From: Bdellovibrionia bacterium
Lineage (GTDB): Bacteria; Bdellovibrionota; Bdellovibrionia; Bdellovibrionales; JAGQZY01
Assembly (NCBI GenBank): GCA_030424715.1
Contig: JAUHWH010000001.1
Location: 186,001 to 250,000 of the forward strand
Reading direction: 5' to 3'
Length of the DNA: 64,000 nt
Of this stretch, positions 23,419 to 32,787 are shown piece by piece; within the stretch, counting starts at the first letter, position 1, and each line of letters begins with the position of its first letter. Both the position numbers and the translations under genes were made by a program. The notes under the pieces were generated by a model. The model was not told the DNA's origin and did not search any database. It worked only from the letters and a program-made list of their open reading frames with translations.

Positions 23419-26313
23419 ATGTTAAAAATGATCAAAAGTTTTCTCGGACTGTTGCTAGTGCAACTGACTCTACTCGGCACCCCTCAAGGCTTACAGGCCC
23501 AGCTCGATCCAAAAATAGAGTGGAAACAAATCGAAACAAAGAGTGCTTATTGGCTCTTTGACGCTAAACATCAAGAAGCGGTAGAATTCTATATTATGCA
23601 GTTTGAAAGGGCAAAAGCGGAGGTTTTACCCCTTTTCAAAGAAGAAAGTCGCAAGCTAACCATCGTCCTTTTGGACAATACGGACCTGGCCAACGGCTCG
23701 GCGGTGGTTAGCCCCCACCCTGTGATTTCGTTATTTGCTGTCCAACCCGACCTTTATTCATCCATTGGAGAGTTTAAAGATTTCGTCCACGAACTCTTGG
23801 TTCACGAGTACACCCACATCCTTAATATGGAGCCTGTGCACGGATGGATGTCACCGCTTTATTGGATCTTTGGTTCAGTGGCCCACCCCAACATGATCTT
23901 GCCCCGCTGGTACACCGAGGGCCTGGCTGTTTATACTGAATCTGCAATCTCGAAAAATGGAGGGCGCCTGAACTCCCAGTACCTGCAGGGGTTGGCTCGG
24001 GCACTCACCCTCGAGAAAAAATGGCACGAGTACCCGCTTAGTGATCTTAACGACTCCCATCCCGACTGGATCGGTGGCGCCAGAGCCTATCTGTTTGGTG
24101 GCATTTTGTGGGAGAGCTTGGCCCGTGAATATGGCGACGATGTTGTCTACAAATTCAATCAAAGTTATTCCCGCCGCATTCCGTATTTGCTTGATGGAGT
24201 CAGCGAAGCCCACACCGGACTGGGCTACTCTGAGCAACTGAGCAAAGCCTATCAGTTCTGGGAGCTTCAAGCCCAAAGACAAATTGCGACGATCACCGCA
24301 GCTCCGCAAATGGATGGCGAACTCATCACTACCAAACGGGACGGACAGATCTTGCACCCACGCATCAGCCCCGATGGCTTATGGATGGCCTACATTAAAA
24401 ATAGCATGGCGGGGGTCGGGGACATTATGCTCACCCTGCGACACCCGAAAAGAGGTTTTCGCGCTTTCGAACCGAAAAAGGTTTTAAGCGGCACCCGTAG
24501 CAATCACCTCGACTGGCACCCCTCCGGCTCCGGCTTTGTCTACGAAAAACTGGAACGCTGGAAGCTCTATAATATGTACTATGATCTCTACTTTTACGAC
24601 CTTCGCACCCAAAAGAGTCGTCGCATAACCCGAGGCCAGCGTGCCCACTCGGCTTGTTTCTCGTCCGATGGCAAAACTTTGTATTTTGTTTCAAACGGGA
24701 CCGCCCGCAAAAAAATTGTAGCCATGGACTGGGCAAGCCAACAAGTCACACCCTTGTATGAAGGGGCCATTGGGGACAATATTCGCGACCTCTCGTGCGG
24801 TGATAAAAACAGCCTTTATTTTGTAGAACAAATTCAAGGACGTACCGGAGTTATCGCTCGGATCACGCCGCCCGAGAAACAGAAAACAGTGGTTTTTCAA
24901 AAGTTACCCGTGCACTCGGCAAGGCTTACCCATCGAGGGATGCTCATCGCCTCACCTGAGAGTGGCGTCGACAACCTGTATCTGCTCACCAAAGGACGGC
25001 CGGCGCGGGCTATCACCAATTCGGTGACCCGGGTGCTACAGGGGGAGCTTGATCCTCTGGATGATGGGCTCTATTTTAACCAACTGACAAGCGACGGTCC
25101 GCAGCTGTTTTACCTGAAGGGGGCACAGTGGGAGAGTCTCCCGGATCAGCCACCTCGAGTAAAAAGTATTACCAACTTTGAAGCCCAAACCCAACAAGCC
25201 CCCGCTCAACAAGCCTCAGCTCAACAAACTGGGGCGCAACTCCAACAAGACAGGTCGTCTTTCATCGCAGAGGACTTCTCTCCATGGCGTTACCTGTACC
25301 CTAACCATTGGATCCCCTTTCTGTACGTGGTCGACGGTGGAACGCTCTACCAGGCCATGACGTCCGCGGGAGACCCCCTGGGCATCAACAACCTCTCTTT
25401 GATCGGTCAGTGGGACACTCTCACCAGAAAGCCCGGGGCAACCTTATCGTATGTTAACAACTCGACACCGGTATCCTTGGGTGTTGGCCTCTCTGATTTC
25501 TACAATTTCTTTTATGCCTCTCGAACGACCCTGCATTTCTCCAATGCGAGTGCCTTGGCCAGCTTTAGAGTCTCCGCTCTCGACCAAACGCGATTTTTGC
25601 TGAAATGGAACTACAGTCAGCTTGCCATTGGCGGCATTAACTTTATTCGCCAGGGGCCACAAGCCGAAGTGTCTTACTCTGACACCGATAGAAAGCCTCA
25701 GGATGTTTTTACAAGCGAGGGCTGGCGTTTTGAATTAGGACACAAAAACTATCTGGCTGACTTCGGTAACGAGTCTTACGGAGAAACATACGCCCACCTC
25801 GGTAGCTTTTGGTCGTCCTTTACCCCCAAAAGGCACGCCTTCTATTTGGGGATCAATGCCAGCTATGCTCCACAACTCACCCAAGGATTTTTTGCCACCA
25901 GCACTTTAGCGGGTCCCTTTCTCAACCCCCAGATTACCAACACCGCATTTTTACAACGAGGCTACCCAACGGGGATTTTTGTAGCAAAAAACATTCTTAA
26001 CACCAACGCCGAATACCACTTTCCCCTGGCTTCCTTTTTTAAAGGTTGGACATCCCCACCCTTGTTCGTGAGAAACCTGCAGGGCAGCGTGGTTTTTGAT
26101 GCCTCCACTCTCGATGGCCGATACAACAATTCCACTTTGCAATCTTCGCAATTTACCGACTTCGGACGCTGGTTCACCGGCTACGGCGTCGAGCTAGAAA
26201 CCAATGTGCAAGCGGGTTTCCACGTGCCCATAACCTTTACCCTAGGCCTCTATTACGGCCAAGATCAGGAGGCATTTGGAGGGTTTACCACTTTTTTCAA
26301 CGTGCGCTTGTGA
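23419..26313 (+). CDS. Exported metallopeptidase / beta-propeller / probable outer-membrane barrel protein
   Basis: 964 residues. A signal peptide (first 27, ending LQAQ) precedes a gluzincin-like peptidase domain: HEYTH at 129-133 and the downstream Glu in WYTEGLAVYTES (Glu167), the peptidase-MA-like arrangement. Residues about 290-600 hold TolB/PD40-type propeller blades (ILHPRISPDGLWMAYI, SNHLDWHPSGSGFVYEKL, AHSACFSSDGKTLYFV). A Gln/Ala-rich linker near 590-612 leads to about 330 residues of alternating aromatic strands ending FFNVRL, consistent with a C-terminal outer-membrane barrel. Similar peptidase-propeller-barrel proteins are known as unstudied families in several phyla. AAGGA precedes the ATG. 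Role unknown; surface proteolysis is plausible. Confidence 0.8.
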   Translation: MLKMIKSFLGLLLVQLTLLGTPQGLQAQLDPKIEWKQIETKSAYWLFDAKHQEAVEFYIMQFERAKAEVLPLFKEESRKLTIVLLDNTDLANGSAVVSPHPVISLFAVQPDLYSSIGEFKDFVHELLVHEYTHILNMEPVHGWMSPLYWIFGSVAHPNMILPRWYTEGLAVYTESAISKNGGRLNSQYLQGLARALTLEKKWHEYPLSDLNDSHPDWIGGARAYLFGGILWESLAREYGDDVVYKFNQSYSRRIPYLLDGVSEAHTGLGYSEQLSKAYQFWELQAQRQIATITAAPQMDGELITTKRDGQILHPRISPDGLWMAYIKNSMAGVGDIMLTLRHPKRGFRAFEPKKVLSGTRSNHLDWHPSGSGFVYEKLERWKLYNMYYDLYFYDLRTQKSRRITRGQRAHSACFSSDGKTLYFVSNGTARKKIVAMDWASQQVTPLYEGAIGDNIRDLSCGDKNSLYFVEQIQGRTGVIARITPPEKQKTVVFQKLPVHSARLTHRGMLIASPESGVDNLYLLTKGRPARAITNSVTRVLQGELDPLDDGLYFNQLTSDGPQLFYLKGAQWESLPDQPPRVKSITNFEAQTQQAPAQQASAQQTGAQLQQDRSSFIAEDFSPWRYLYPNHWIPFLYVVDGGTLYQAMTSAGDPLGINNLSLIGQWDTLTRKPGATLSYVNNSTPVSLGVGLSDFYNFFYASRTTLHFSNASALASFRVSALDQTRFLLKWNYSQLAIGGINFIRQGPQAEVSYSDTDRKPQDVFTSEGWRFELGHKNYLADFGNESYGETYAHLGSFWSSFTPKRHAFYLGINASYAPQLTQGFFATSTLAGPFLNPQITNTAFLQRGYPTGIFVAKNILNTNAEYHFPLASFFKGWTSPPLFVRNLQGSVVFDASTLDGRYNNSTLQSSQFTDFGRWFTGYGVELETNVQAGFHVPITFTLGLYYGQDQEAFGGFTTFFNVRL

Positions 26314-26386
26314 CAACCTTGACAGGTGTCCGTTTTATTCCCTAACATAGAAATTGCGGCAGAGCGTCGCTGGAGGGCCCAACGCT

Positions 26387-26872
26387 ATGGATAAGATGTC
26401 TTGGATAAAAGATTTGGTGCGAACCGAGCAACAAATGGAAGAGTCCGGCATGATTGAAATTTCAACCGGCTTTGAACCTGAAAAACATCTCCTTAATGAA
26501 ACTCTTATGTTTCTTGCCCAGTTAAAAAGAGAATTTGTTGATGCCTCCACGGCCTTCAATCAGCTGAAAGGCTCTCCGTTGGGTCGAATCAAAGTGTATT
26601 CGATATCACAAACCGAAGCCGACTTTATGTTGTTTCGCAACGGCTTCAAACTGATCTTTGCCATGAAACAACCCGGCACCATCGCCATGACTTTCAACCG
26701 CGCCCAGGGCATCAACCCGGCCTTCGAAGCCACTCGTCCTGATGAAGAATTTTTGATGGCGAAATGGGGACCCTTCGGAGATCTGGTTTGGTCCTACAAT
26801 AATCAGCCGATCAAGGTGGATTATCTTGTAAAGTATTACGCCACCCGCTTCGTTCATGAAAGCGCAAAATAA
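26387..26872 (+). CDS. Hypothetical cytoplasmic protein
   Basis: 161 residues from the ATG at 26387, with GGAGG ten bases upstream; a TTG at 26354 is the only longer option. No signal peptide. Mixed alpha/beta pattern with MIEISTGFEPEKHLLNETLMFLAQLKREFVDASTAFN (split by the helical middle) and a beta-rich second half containing WGPFGDLVWSYNNQPI. Not recognised. It follows the barrel protein by about 75 bases and may be co-transcribed. Confidence 0.65.
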   Translation: MDKMSWIKDLVRTEQQMEESGMIEISTGFEPEKHLLNETLMFLAQLKREFVDASTAFNQLKGSPLGRIKVYSISQTEADFMLFRNGFKLIFAMKQPGTIAMTFNRAQGINPAFEATRPDEEFLMAKWGPFGDLVWSYNNQPIKVDYLVKYYATRFVHESAK

Positions 26873-26953
26873 ACGCTGCTTTGATTATCATAGCCTCCCA
26901 TAGACAATACGCCTGATCGCGAAGACCATGAGAAAGACCCCAAAGAAAGTCTG

Positions 26954-26971
26954 TTGTTGTTTATACAACAA
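26954..26971 (-). terminator. Hairpin at the end of the small gene 26961-27188
   Basis: TTGTTGT / ACAACAA (seven base pairs, four-base loop) overlaps the stop codon of the minus-strand gene; the following bases on that strand are only moderately T-rich. A possible weak terminator. Between 26873 and 26953 I see nothing else. Confidence 0.35.
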
Positions 26972-27188
26972 TATTAAGGCGAAAAGGGCGAGACTTGGAT
27001 GACGATAGCACCTTAAGTTGAATGGGGTTTGACTTTACTACCTGCAGGTCAAGCATCTGACTTTTAGTAAAGGGAATGGAAGTGGTGTTTCTGACCTGCA
27101 AGAGTTGCCCTTGAAAGCTCACAATCCAGTGGTCTTTCTCTACTTCTTCAATCAATTTGGCTTGAATCCGCGAACCGACCTGGAGCAT
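26961..27188 (-). CDS. Small beta-rich protein, unknown function
   Basis: 75 residues, starting LQVGSRIQAKLIEEV and continuing as alternating strands (WIVSFQGQLLQV, MLDLQVVKSNPIQLKVL). The pattern G..I.A.V......W.V...G..L.V resembles the small barrel region found in flagellar hook-length (FliK)-type and PilZ-like proteins, but the match is only by eye. It starts three bases after the upstream gene on the same strand, so it is in that operon. Confidence 0.55.
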   Translation of the reverse strand: MLQVGSRIQAKLIEEVEKDHWIVSFQGQLLQVRNTTSIPFTKSQMLDLQVVKSNPIQLKVLSSSKSRPFRLNIVV

Positions 27189-27191
27189 AGC

Positions 27192-27833
27192 CTACCCAAG
27201 CTTGAGAGCTCGAAACTCAGCTTTTTCATTATGATCATGAACCGCCTGTTGAAAATCCAAATGGGTTTTATCTAACGACCCGCCAGAGATTCGAGGCATC
27301 TCCAAGCTTTTCTCAAAAATTTTATCCTGAATGCTTGGCTCTTTTTGATCGTAAACACATTTCTTCTTGTTGATTCGTGTGATGAGCTGCACTTCGGCTT
27401 TAGGAAGATTAAGAGCTTGAACAATTTCATCAACGGAATGTCCTTGATGAGCCAATTGAGCCGCTTGAATGTATTTGTTTTCTATTTTTTTCTCAACTAT
27501 CTGATCATGAGCGATTTCATTTTGAATTTTCTCGGCCATCATCTTACTTTTTTCAATCGAGCGATCCACTTCTCCGATGTGTTGATTGACTTGTCCAATG
27601 GAACCCCTAACCTCGTGGAGTTTTTTGTCCAGTAAGGTCATCAATTGCTTCACTTGAGTTTCAGTATGGTCCGAAAGGTCTTCAAGAATCGAGATCTTAC
27701 TTTGTAAAAGTCGAAGTCCTTGGGTCAAACGAGGGTCGTCTTCACGGTCTCTAAAAACTTTGACCAAGCACAATGAAACGCCAACGATCATAAAGAGATT
27801 CACAACGATTTGAATTAAAACCCAAAGAGACAC
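27192..27833 (-). CDS. Membrane-anchored coiled-coil protein with C-terminal HTH-like segment (DUF2802-like)
   Basis: 213 residues from a GTG at 27833 with AGGGG upstream. One N-terminal membrane helix (about 3-25), then a long coiled coil (40-130), then IQAAQLAHQGHSVDEIVQALN followed by LPKAEVQLITRI, a helix-turn-helix-like segment seen in DUF2802 proteins that often neighbour flagellar genes. The last 45 residues are hydrophilic. It probably acts as a membrane scaffold. Operon with the 75-residue gene. Confidence 0.65.
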   Translation of the reverse strand: MSLWVLIQIVVNLFMIVGVSLCLVKVFRDREDDPRLTQGLRLLQSKISILEDLSDHTETQVKQLMTLLDKKLHEVRGSIGQVNQHIGEVDRSIEKSKMMAEKIQNEIAHDQIVEKKIENKYIQAAQLAHQGHSVDEIVQALNLPKAEVQLITRINKKKCVYDQKEPSIQDKIFEKSLEMPRISGGSLDKTHLDFQQAVHDHNEKAEFRALKLG

Positions 27834-27942
27834 AGCCCCTGCCTTTGTAAAAGGTTATGCTCTTAGTTTAAGACTTTTGATGCGCCATGTCTACGGCCGG
27901 GGACCTTGGTCAAGAGCGGCAAACCCTTAACCACAAAGGATT

Positions 27943-29139
27943 TTAGGAGAGTTGCGACTGAAAGTTGAGAAATCGGCGGGTGGCTTCTTCCAAGTCTTTG
28001 GTACTGGCGGCGAAACTGAGTCGCAGGTATCCGTCGAGACCAAACTCTTGTCCTGGGACCACCGCAAGCTTCTCGTCGTTAAGTAAGGCCTCGGCCACTT
28101 GCTTCGAATCTTTCAAGGCCTCGCCTTTGTAGGACTGCCCAATCCACTGATTGATGTTAACCCACAAATAAAAAGCACCTTGGGGGTTAAAAATGCTTAA
28201 CCCAGGGACCTTTGAAATCTTATCAAGAAAGAAAGTCTTGCGTTCTTTAAGCGCCACCAAAGCTTGTTCCACTTCTTTATGACAATCTTTGATCGCAGTC
28301 ACCGATGCCCACTGCGAAACCGAAGACGACGCACCTGTCGTTTGACTTTGAAAACTGGCCATCGCCTTAATTAACACCTCGGGGCCCACGGCCCAGCCGA
28401 TTCTCCACCCGGTCATGGCATAGGCCTTAGACATACCGTTGATACTGAGGCATCGGTCAAACAAACTCGGCTCGACATTGAGGATATGAGGACTCAAAGA
28501 TTCACTGTTGAACGACAACTGGTTGTAGATATCATCACTAATGATAACCACATTAGGATGCTGTTTTAAAACCGCAGCGAGGGCCACAAGCTCTTCGGTG
28601 CTGTACTCCGCCCCCGTCGGGTTACTGGGAGAATTTAGCAAAACAGCTTTGGTTTTTGACGTCATCGCTTGTTCTAATTGGTCGGCCGTCATTTTGAAAT
28701 CTGTGGATTCTTCACATTGCACAATCTTTGGTTCACCGCCCGCCAACTCCACCATTGTCGGATAGCTCACCCAATAAGGGCTGGGCACAATCACCTCATC
28801 ACCAGGATCGAGCACCGCTGTTAGGGCCGCATAAATAATAAACTTAGCACCCGCTCCAACTGTGACTTGGGATGGATCAATGGTTTTTTGGATTTGCTGA
28901 CCGATGAGTTCGGCAATCGCCGCCTTTAAAGGAGGAATACCCGCTGCCGGTGTGTAGGTCGTCTTGTTCTCATCAATGGCCGTCTTGCCAGCCTCTTTCG
29001 CCTTGGCGTATGTGGTCCAATCGGGCTCACCCACAGTAAGAGAGATCACATCGTGACCATCGGCTTTCAGCTGCTTGGCTTTTGCAGCGAGGGCCAACGT
29101 GGGCGAAGGCTTTAATTCTTGCATTCTTTTGGACAACAT
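27943..29139 (-). CDS. aspC: Aspartate/aromatic aminotransferase, PLP fold type I
   Basis: 398 residues, class Ib aminotransferase (thermophilic-type AspC). Interconverts aspartate and 2-oxoglutarate with oxaloacetate and glutamate; some members also use prephenate. Motifs: LTVGEPDWTTY, YTPAAGIPPLKAAIAE, the PLP-phosphate region VGAGAKFIIYAAL, LLNSPSNPTGAEYS, ISDDIYNQL, and the PLP-binding Lys in SKAYAMTGWRIGW (near residue 237). GGAG precedes the ATG. It lies 64 bases after rsmD on the same strand. About 100 bases downstream (27834-27942) hold no visible gene. Confidence 0.93.
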   Translation of the reverse strand: MLSKRMQELKPSPTLALAAKAKQLKADGHDVISLTVGEPDWTTYAKAKEAGKTAIDENKTTYTPAAGIPPLKAAIAELIGQQIQKTIDPSQVTVGAGAKFIIYAALTAVLDPGDEVIVPSPYWVSYPTMVELAGGEPKIVQCEESTDFKMTADQLEQAMTSKTKAVLLNSPSNPTGAEYSTEELVALAAVLKQHPNVVIISDDIYNQLSFNSESLSPHILNVEPSLFDRCLSINGMSKAYAMTGWRIGWAVGPEVLIKAMASFQSQTTGASSSVSQWASVTAIKDCHKEVEQALVALKERKTFFLDKISKVPGLSIFNPQGAFYLWVNINQWIGQSYKGEALKDSKQVAEALLNDEKLAVVPGQEFGLDGYLRLSFAASTKDLEEATRRFLNFQSQLS

Positions 29140-29203
29140 CGGAACTCCTTGGCGATGCTTTGGTTTTACTACTTCCTCAAGCCAAGTACAAGATTCTTAC
29201 AAC

Positions 29204-29752
29204 TCAACCTTCAGACAAAAAGTGAGACAAGAACTTGTCACCATAACTCTGACGCTTCTTAAGAACAAGTTTACCATATTGATCGAGAATCTCCTCTTGC
29301 GATGAGGACTCTATAAAAACTTCAGTCTTTGAGTCAAAACAGCGGGATCGAGACAACACTTCCATAGTCTCTGATGCCATTTTTTTGGTAAAAGGTGGGT
29401 CAATCAAGATGATCTCAAAAGCATCACCATTAAATTGCTCTAAGAACTTAAGAACATCTTTCGGGACGATTGCAAGCTCATCGCCAACCCCTAACAGAGT
29501 CTTGTTTTTTTTGATGACTTGTACCGACTTACTGCTCATTTCAACAGCGGTCACGGAATCGGCCGCGCGCGACAGAGCCTCGAATGCCAGACTCCCTGTG
29601 CCCGAAAACAGGTCCAACACCCGAGCTCCCTCGATATCAAACTGTAGCTTGTTAAAGATGACTTCTTTAACTCGGTCCATAGTGGGTCGGATGTGGTCGG
29701 CCTTAAAAGCAGAGAGCCGACGCCCCTTGTACTTTCCACCAATAATTCTCAT
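29204..29752 (-). CDS. rsmD: 16S rRNA (guanine966-N2)-methyltransferase RsmD
   Basis: 182 residues from the ATG at 29752, which overlaps the upstream response regulator stop (ATGA). MRIIGGKYKGRRL is the family N-terminus; RPTMDRVKEVIFNKL, VLDLFSGTGSLAFEALSR (SAM site) and the catalytic LIDPPF (D/N-PPF/Y) follow. It methylates G966 of 16S rRNA. Its position as the last gene of a sensor-kinase operon is unusual; rsmD is more often next to coaD. Confidence 0.95.
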   Translation of the reverse strand: MRIIGGKYKGRRLSAFKADHIRPTMDRVKEVIFNKLQFDIEGARVLDLFSGTGSLAFEALSRAADSVTAVEMSSKSVQVIKKNKTLLGVGDELAIVPKDVLKFLEQFNGDAFEIILIDPPFTKKMASETMEVLSRSRCFDSKTEVFIESSSQEEILDQYGKLVLKKRQSYGDKFLSHFLSEG

Positions 29753-30114
29753 TTGTTTTTTACGCTCCAAACTTTTTCAAGTTGGTCGACAATATCTTGG
29801 ATACTTGAAAATGGCTTTTCAATAAAAATGTCGGCACCGAGTTGCTTGACCGAGTCCGGGTCATAGTCACCAGAGTAGGCCGATATTAAAACGATAGCTG
29901 TACTGGGGGAGGGAGAGACTTCGGCAATAACTTCTGGCCCCGTAAGTCCGGGCATCAGAACGTCAATGACGACACCATCGGGTTCGGATTCGCGCCAAGC
30001 CGCCACCCCTTCGGTACCGTCAGATGCCGTTACAACATCGTGTCCGAGTTTTGTGAAAACTTTTTCAAGAGACCGCCGAACCAGGGGTTCATCGTCAACA
30101 ATCAATACTTTCAT
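29749..30114 (-). CDS. Single-domain response regulator
   Basis: 121 residues, a lone REC domain. KVLIVDDEPLVRRSL supplies the acidic pocket, GVVIDVLMPGLTGPEV the phospho-acceptor Asp, ALI/LISAYSG the switch Ser, and IEKPFS the conserved Lys. No output domain, so it acts through protein contacts or as a phosphorelay step. ATGA overlap with the kinase gene upstream marks it as the cognate receiver. Confidence 0.95.
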   Translation of the reverse strand: MKVLIVDDEPLVRRSLEKVFTKLGHDVVTASDGTEGVAAWRESEPDGVVIDVLMPGLTGPEVIAEVSPSPSTAIVLISAYSGDYDPDSVKQLGADIFIEKPFSSIQDIVDQLEKVWSVKNK

Positions 30115-32123
30115 TCGCTCACCAGTGGCAACGTGATAATAAACTCCGTGCCTGTTTTCAGATCGTCACTCAATCGCAGACGACCACCGGCCCTTTCTAC
30201 TACACTTTTCGACATACTCAAGCCCAATCCGGTGCCCTTTCCTTCGGACTTGGTGGTAAAAAAAGGATCAAAAATAGAATCTCGAATCTCGGCTGGGATA
30301 CCCGTGCCCGTGTCAGCAATTCGAATTTTTGCCCAGTCGCCATCGCACTCGGTGGTTACAGTGAGCTGCCCCCCTTCATCCATCGCCTGACAGGCGTTGT
30401 TGATTAGATTAAACAGAACCTGTTGTAAAAGTTGCGGATTGGCCTTCACTCGTAGAGGCTGCGAATGCAAATTCAATTCTGAATTGAGCATCCGCATGGC
30501 CATTTTTAGGAGAGGCAAAGTCTTGTTGAGTAATACATTCACATCGATGGATTGGGCGTGGGAGCCTTCTCCGACACTCGAAAATTCAAGAAGGTCTTTA
30601 ATAATCCTTTGGCAACGTGCCGAAGCATTCATGATTTCTGTCAAATCACTGTGGGTACTACTGCCCGCAGGCAGATCTTCTAATAGAAGCTGCACCAAAG
30701 AAAAAATGCCTGTCAGAGGGTTATTGAGCTCGTGTGCAATATTACCGGCCAACAAACCAACGGCCGCCATCTTTTCTCCCTGAATGACCTTACTCTGTAA
30801 ATCGATGGTCTGTGTGATATCAACATACTGATTGATGACATGGGAAGGGGCGTGATGATCATCTAGCTTGATGGGGTACGAGTGAACTCTAAAAATCTTA
30901 TCGGCCACGCGAATATCAGCCGTCTTCGGTTCGCCGGTGGCAAAGGTGTCGGCGATGGGGCAATCCTTGCATGGGGTTTCACGGTCAGCAAAAGCTTGGT
31001 AGCAGGTTAAATGGTTTTTTGTATGGAACCCACTGTTCGATAAAGACATCCGAAATTGTGAGTCAACTATAACAATGGGGTCGGCCATATTATTGAAAGT
31101 ACGAGCCCACTGACGCGCAATTCTCTGCAAACTTTCTTTGAGGAGTAAAGACTCTAAGGCCATATTGACAATGGGCCAACGCTGTTGCCAGTACTTGGCG
31201 TATTCAGATTGCTCTTCTTCCCCCAAGGAGTGCTCAAAAACAATAAGACTCTTAACCTGCTCCAGTTCTGCTGAATGAAAATTGAACTCCATTTTCGACA
31301 GGTGACCAAAGGGACGCCCCAAAACATTACTCAAATGTTTGCGTAACAGAGAATCATCCGTCGAAAACAATGAGTCAGACAAGGGATCAAATTTAAGAAG
31401 CTTTTCGATCAACTGCTTCCCCTGAAAATAGAACGCCCTAACATCTTGTGAAGGGCCAGCCACCATAAGGATCGGGGGCATAAGCGCATGAATTTTTTTA
31501 AACTCTTGCCGAACTTGCACCATGAGCTCTTCAATACTCTCAAGACGAGACACATTCTTTATAAAACTCAAAATGGATTGAAGCTCTTTGACCGAGGTCT
31601 CCATCTGCTGACTAGCGGCTAAATCCTTTTTCGTTCTTTCGAAAACCACACCCTCGAGATTTTCTTTGAGACTCTCAAGTGTCTTGTTTTGGTTTTTTAC
31701 TTTTTGTAGTGACTGGAGGTAACCCTGTTGAACCGTACTGTGTTCAAGAGCTTTCAAAAGCGATTGTTTGAGTGACTCCCCCTTGCCAATCACTGAAAAC
31801 ACCGTCGCCTCGCTCAATAGCTGCGAAACCTGATCTGTGCTCAAATCGGAGTGAATCACTAATAAGGTCGTTGCCTTGCGTTGATTTTTAAAATCTGAAA
31901 TATCGTTGAATTTTTTTTTAAACGAATCGGCCGATAGATAAACGACGAGAACTTTTACTTCATGACGACTGGAAACTCCGGACAAGGCTTCGACCGGAAT
32001 CGCCAGTCCTGCTAGGTTTTTATCCGATAAAACACCGTCGACCTGCATTTGTTCATCGCTATCAAGATCAACACATAGGAAATCAATGGTTCCAATGTCG
32101 GCAGGCAGGTCATAGTTAAGCAT
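30111..32123 (-). CDS. Sensor histidine kinase with PAS domain
   Basis: About 670 residues from the ATG at 32123, where ATGCTTAA overlaps the previous stop (upstream ATG at 32132 and GTG at 32138 also possible). The first 130 residues look like a degenerate REC-like domain, then a coiled coil (140-180) and a GAF-like region. A PAS domain (about 335-450) carries the Cys motif LTCYQAF plus CKDCP seen in some redox- or ligand-sensing PAS domains. Then HisKA with NIAHELNNPLTG (His near 463) and HATPase: NLINNACQAMDEGG, DTGTGIPAE, GKGTGLGLSM. No membrane segment, so a soluble kinase. Paired with the REC protein downstream. Confidence 0.93.
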   Translation of the reverse strand: MLNYDLPADIGTIDFLCVDLDSDEQMQVDGVLSDKNLAGLAIPVEALSGVSSRHEVKVLVVYLSADSFKKKFNDISDFKNQRKATTLLVIHSDLSTDQVSQLLSEATVFSVIGKGESLKQSLLKALEHSTVQQGYLQSLQKVKNQNKTLESLKENLEGVVFERTKKDLAASQQMETSVKELQSILSFIKNVSRLESIEELMVQVRQEFKKIHALMPPILMVAGPSQDVRAFYFQGKQLIEKLLKFDPLSDSLFSTDDSLLRKHLSNVLGRPFGHLSKMEFNFHSAELEQVKSLIVFEHSLGEEEQSEYAKYWQQRWPIVNMALESLLLKESLQRIARQWARTFNNMADPIVIVDSQFRMSLSNSGFHTKNHLTCYQAFADRETPCKDCPIADTFATGEPKTADIRVADKIFRVHSYPIKLDDHHAPSHVINQYVDITQTIDLQSKVIQGEKMAAVGLLAGNIAHELNNPLTGIFSLVQLLLEDLPAGSSTHSDLTEIMNASARCQRIIKDLLEFSSVGEGSHAQSIDVNVLLNKTLPLLKMAMRMLNSELNLHSQPLRVKANPQLLQQVLFNLINNACQAMDEGGQLTVTTECDGDWAKIRIADTGTGIPAEIRDSIFDPFFTTKSEGKGTGLGLSMSKSVVERAGGRLRLSDDLKTGTEFIITLPLVSE

Positions 32124-32787
32124 CAACTCCATTATCACTGTTCAAGGCATGGCTTTTCAAATTAAAAATGCCACTAAAACTGGGATTTTCGAGAACTTCT
32201 TTCTCAAGAGTCTCCTCCCACTGGTCGAGGGCCTGAACCAAGTCGTACTCGATCAGATCGGCTAAGAAGTCGACATCTGTCATTTTCCGACTCTGCAAGA
32301 TGCACTGCAGGATATTCGTCAGCTCTTTCTCCGCTTCGTACCAAAGAGGGAGATGCTTGATAACAAACCTCCTCTTACTGTGGGCGGTGAAAATTTGTTC
32401 GAGGCTTTCAATCACGGATCGACACTGGATAAGAACAAATTTTACTTTTTCATCGTCGACAGCCTGATCACTTCGGAACTGCTTGGCAAATCCAATCGCC
32501 CTCATCTGAGTATCTTGTATCGCAGCCATAATATCGGCAATCGACTTTCGAATAATATCATTCATGCTCGACATCTCAAAATCTATCTTCTTCACCTCGT
32601 TGATAGAAAGGGAGTCCAATAGACTTTCTTCGTCCTCATCCATTGAACGTCCATTGAGGTGGATCTTCACAACATAAAGGCCATCAGCCTCACCTTGCTT
32701 CTCGATGACAGCGATCAACTGTCCTAGGTTTTTGCATTTTCTAAAAGTTGCAGGATGAGACGTTCGAGTGACACTCAATTTTTTCAT
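32116..32787 (-). CDS. Hypothetical cytoplasmic protein in the kinase operon
   Basis: 223 residues, helical, no signal peptide. It starts with basic KKLSVTRTSHPATFRKCKNLGQL followed by a short beta region (ADGLYVVKIHLNGRSMDEDEESLL) and a helical bundle with many acidic residues. ATGA overlap with the gene upstream and an eight-base overlap with the kinase gene downstream make a tightly coupled unit. Family not recognised; a function in signal transfer to the kinase is an inference from context only. The quoted N-terminus is conserved-looking but matches nothing I know. Confidence 0.65.
   Translation of the reverse strand: MKKLSVTRTSHPATFRKCKNLGQLIAVIEKQGEADGLYVVKIHLNGRSMDEDEESLLDSLSINEVKKIDFEMSSMNDIIRKSIADIMAAIQDTQMRAIGFAKQFRSDQAVDDEKVKFVLIQCRSVIESLEQIFTAHSKRRFVIKHLPLWYEAEKELTNILQCILQSRKMTDVDFLADLIEYDLVQALDQWEETLEKEVLENPSFSGIFNLKSHALNSDNGVDA

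Noticed and set aside
30111-32123. Hybrid kinase with an active N-terminal receiver
   Set aside because: The REC-like N-terminus lacks a clear acidic pocket, phospho-acceptor Asp context and Lys, so it is at most a degenerate fold.
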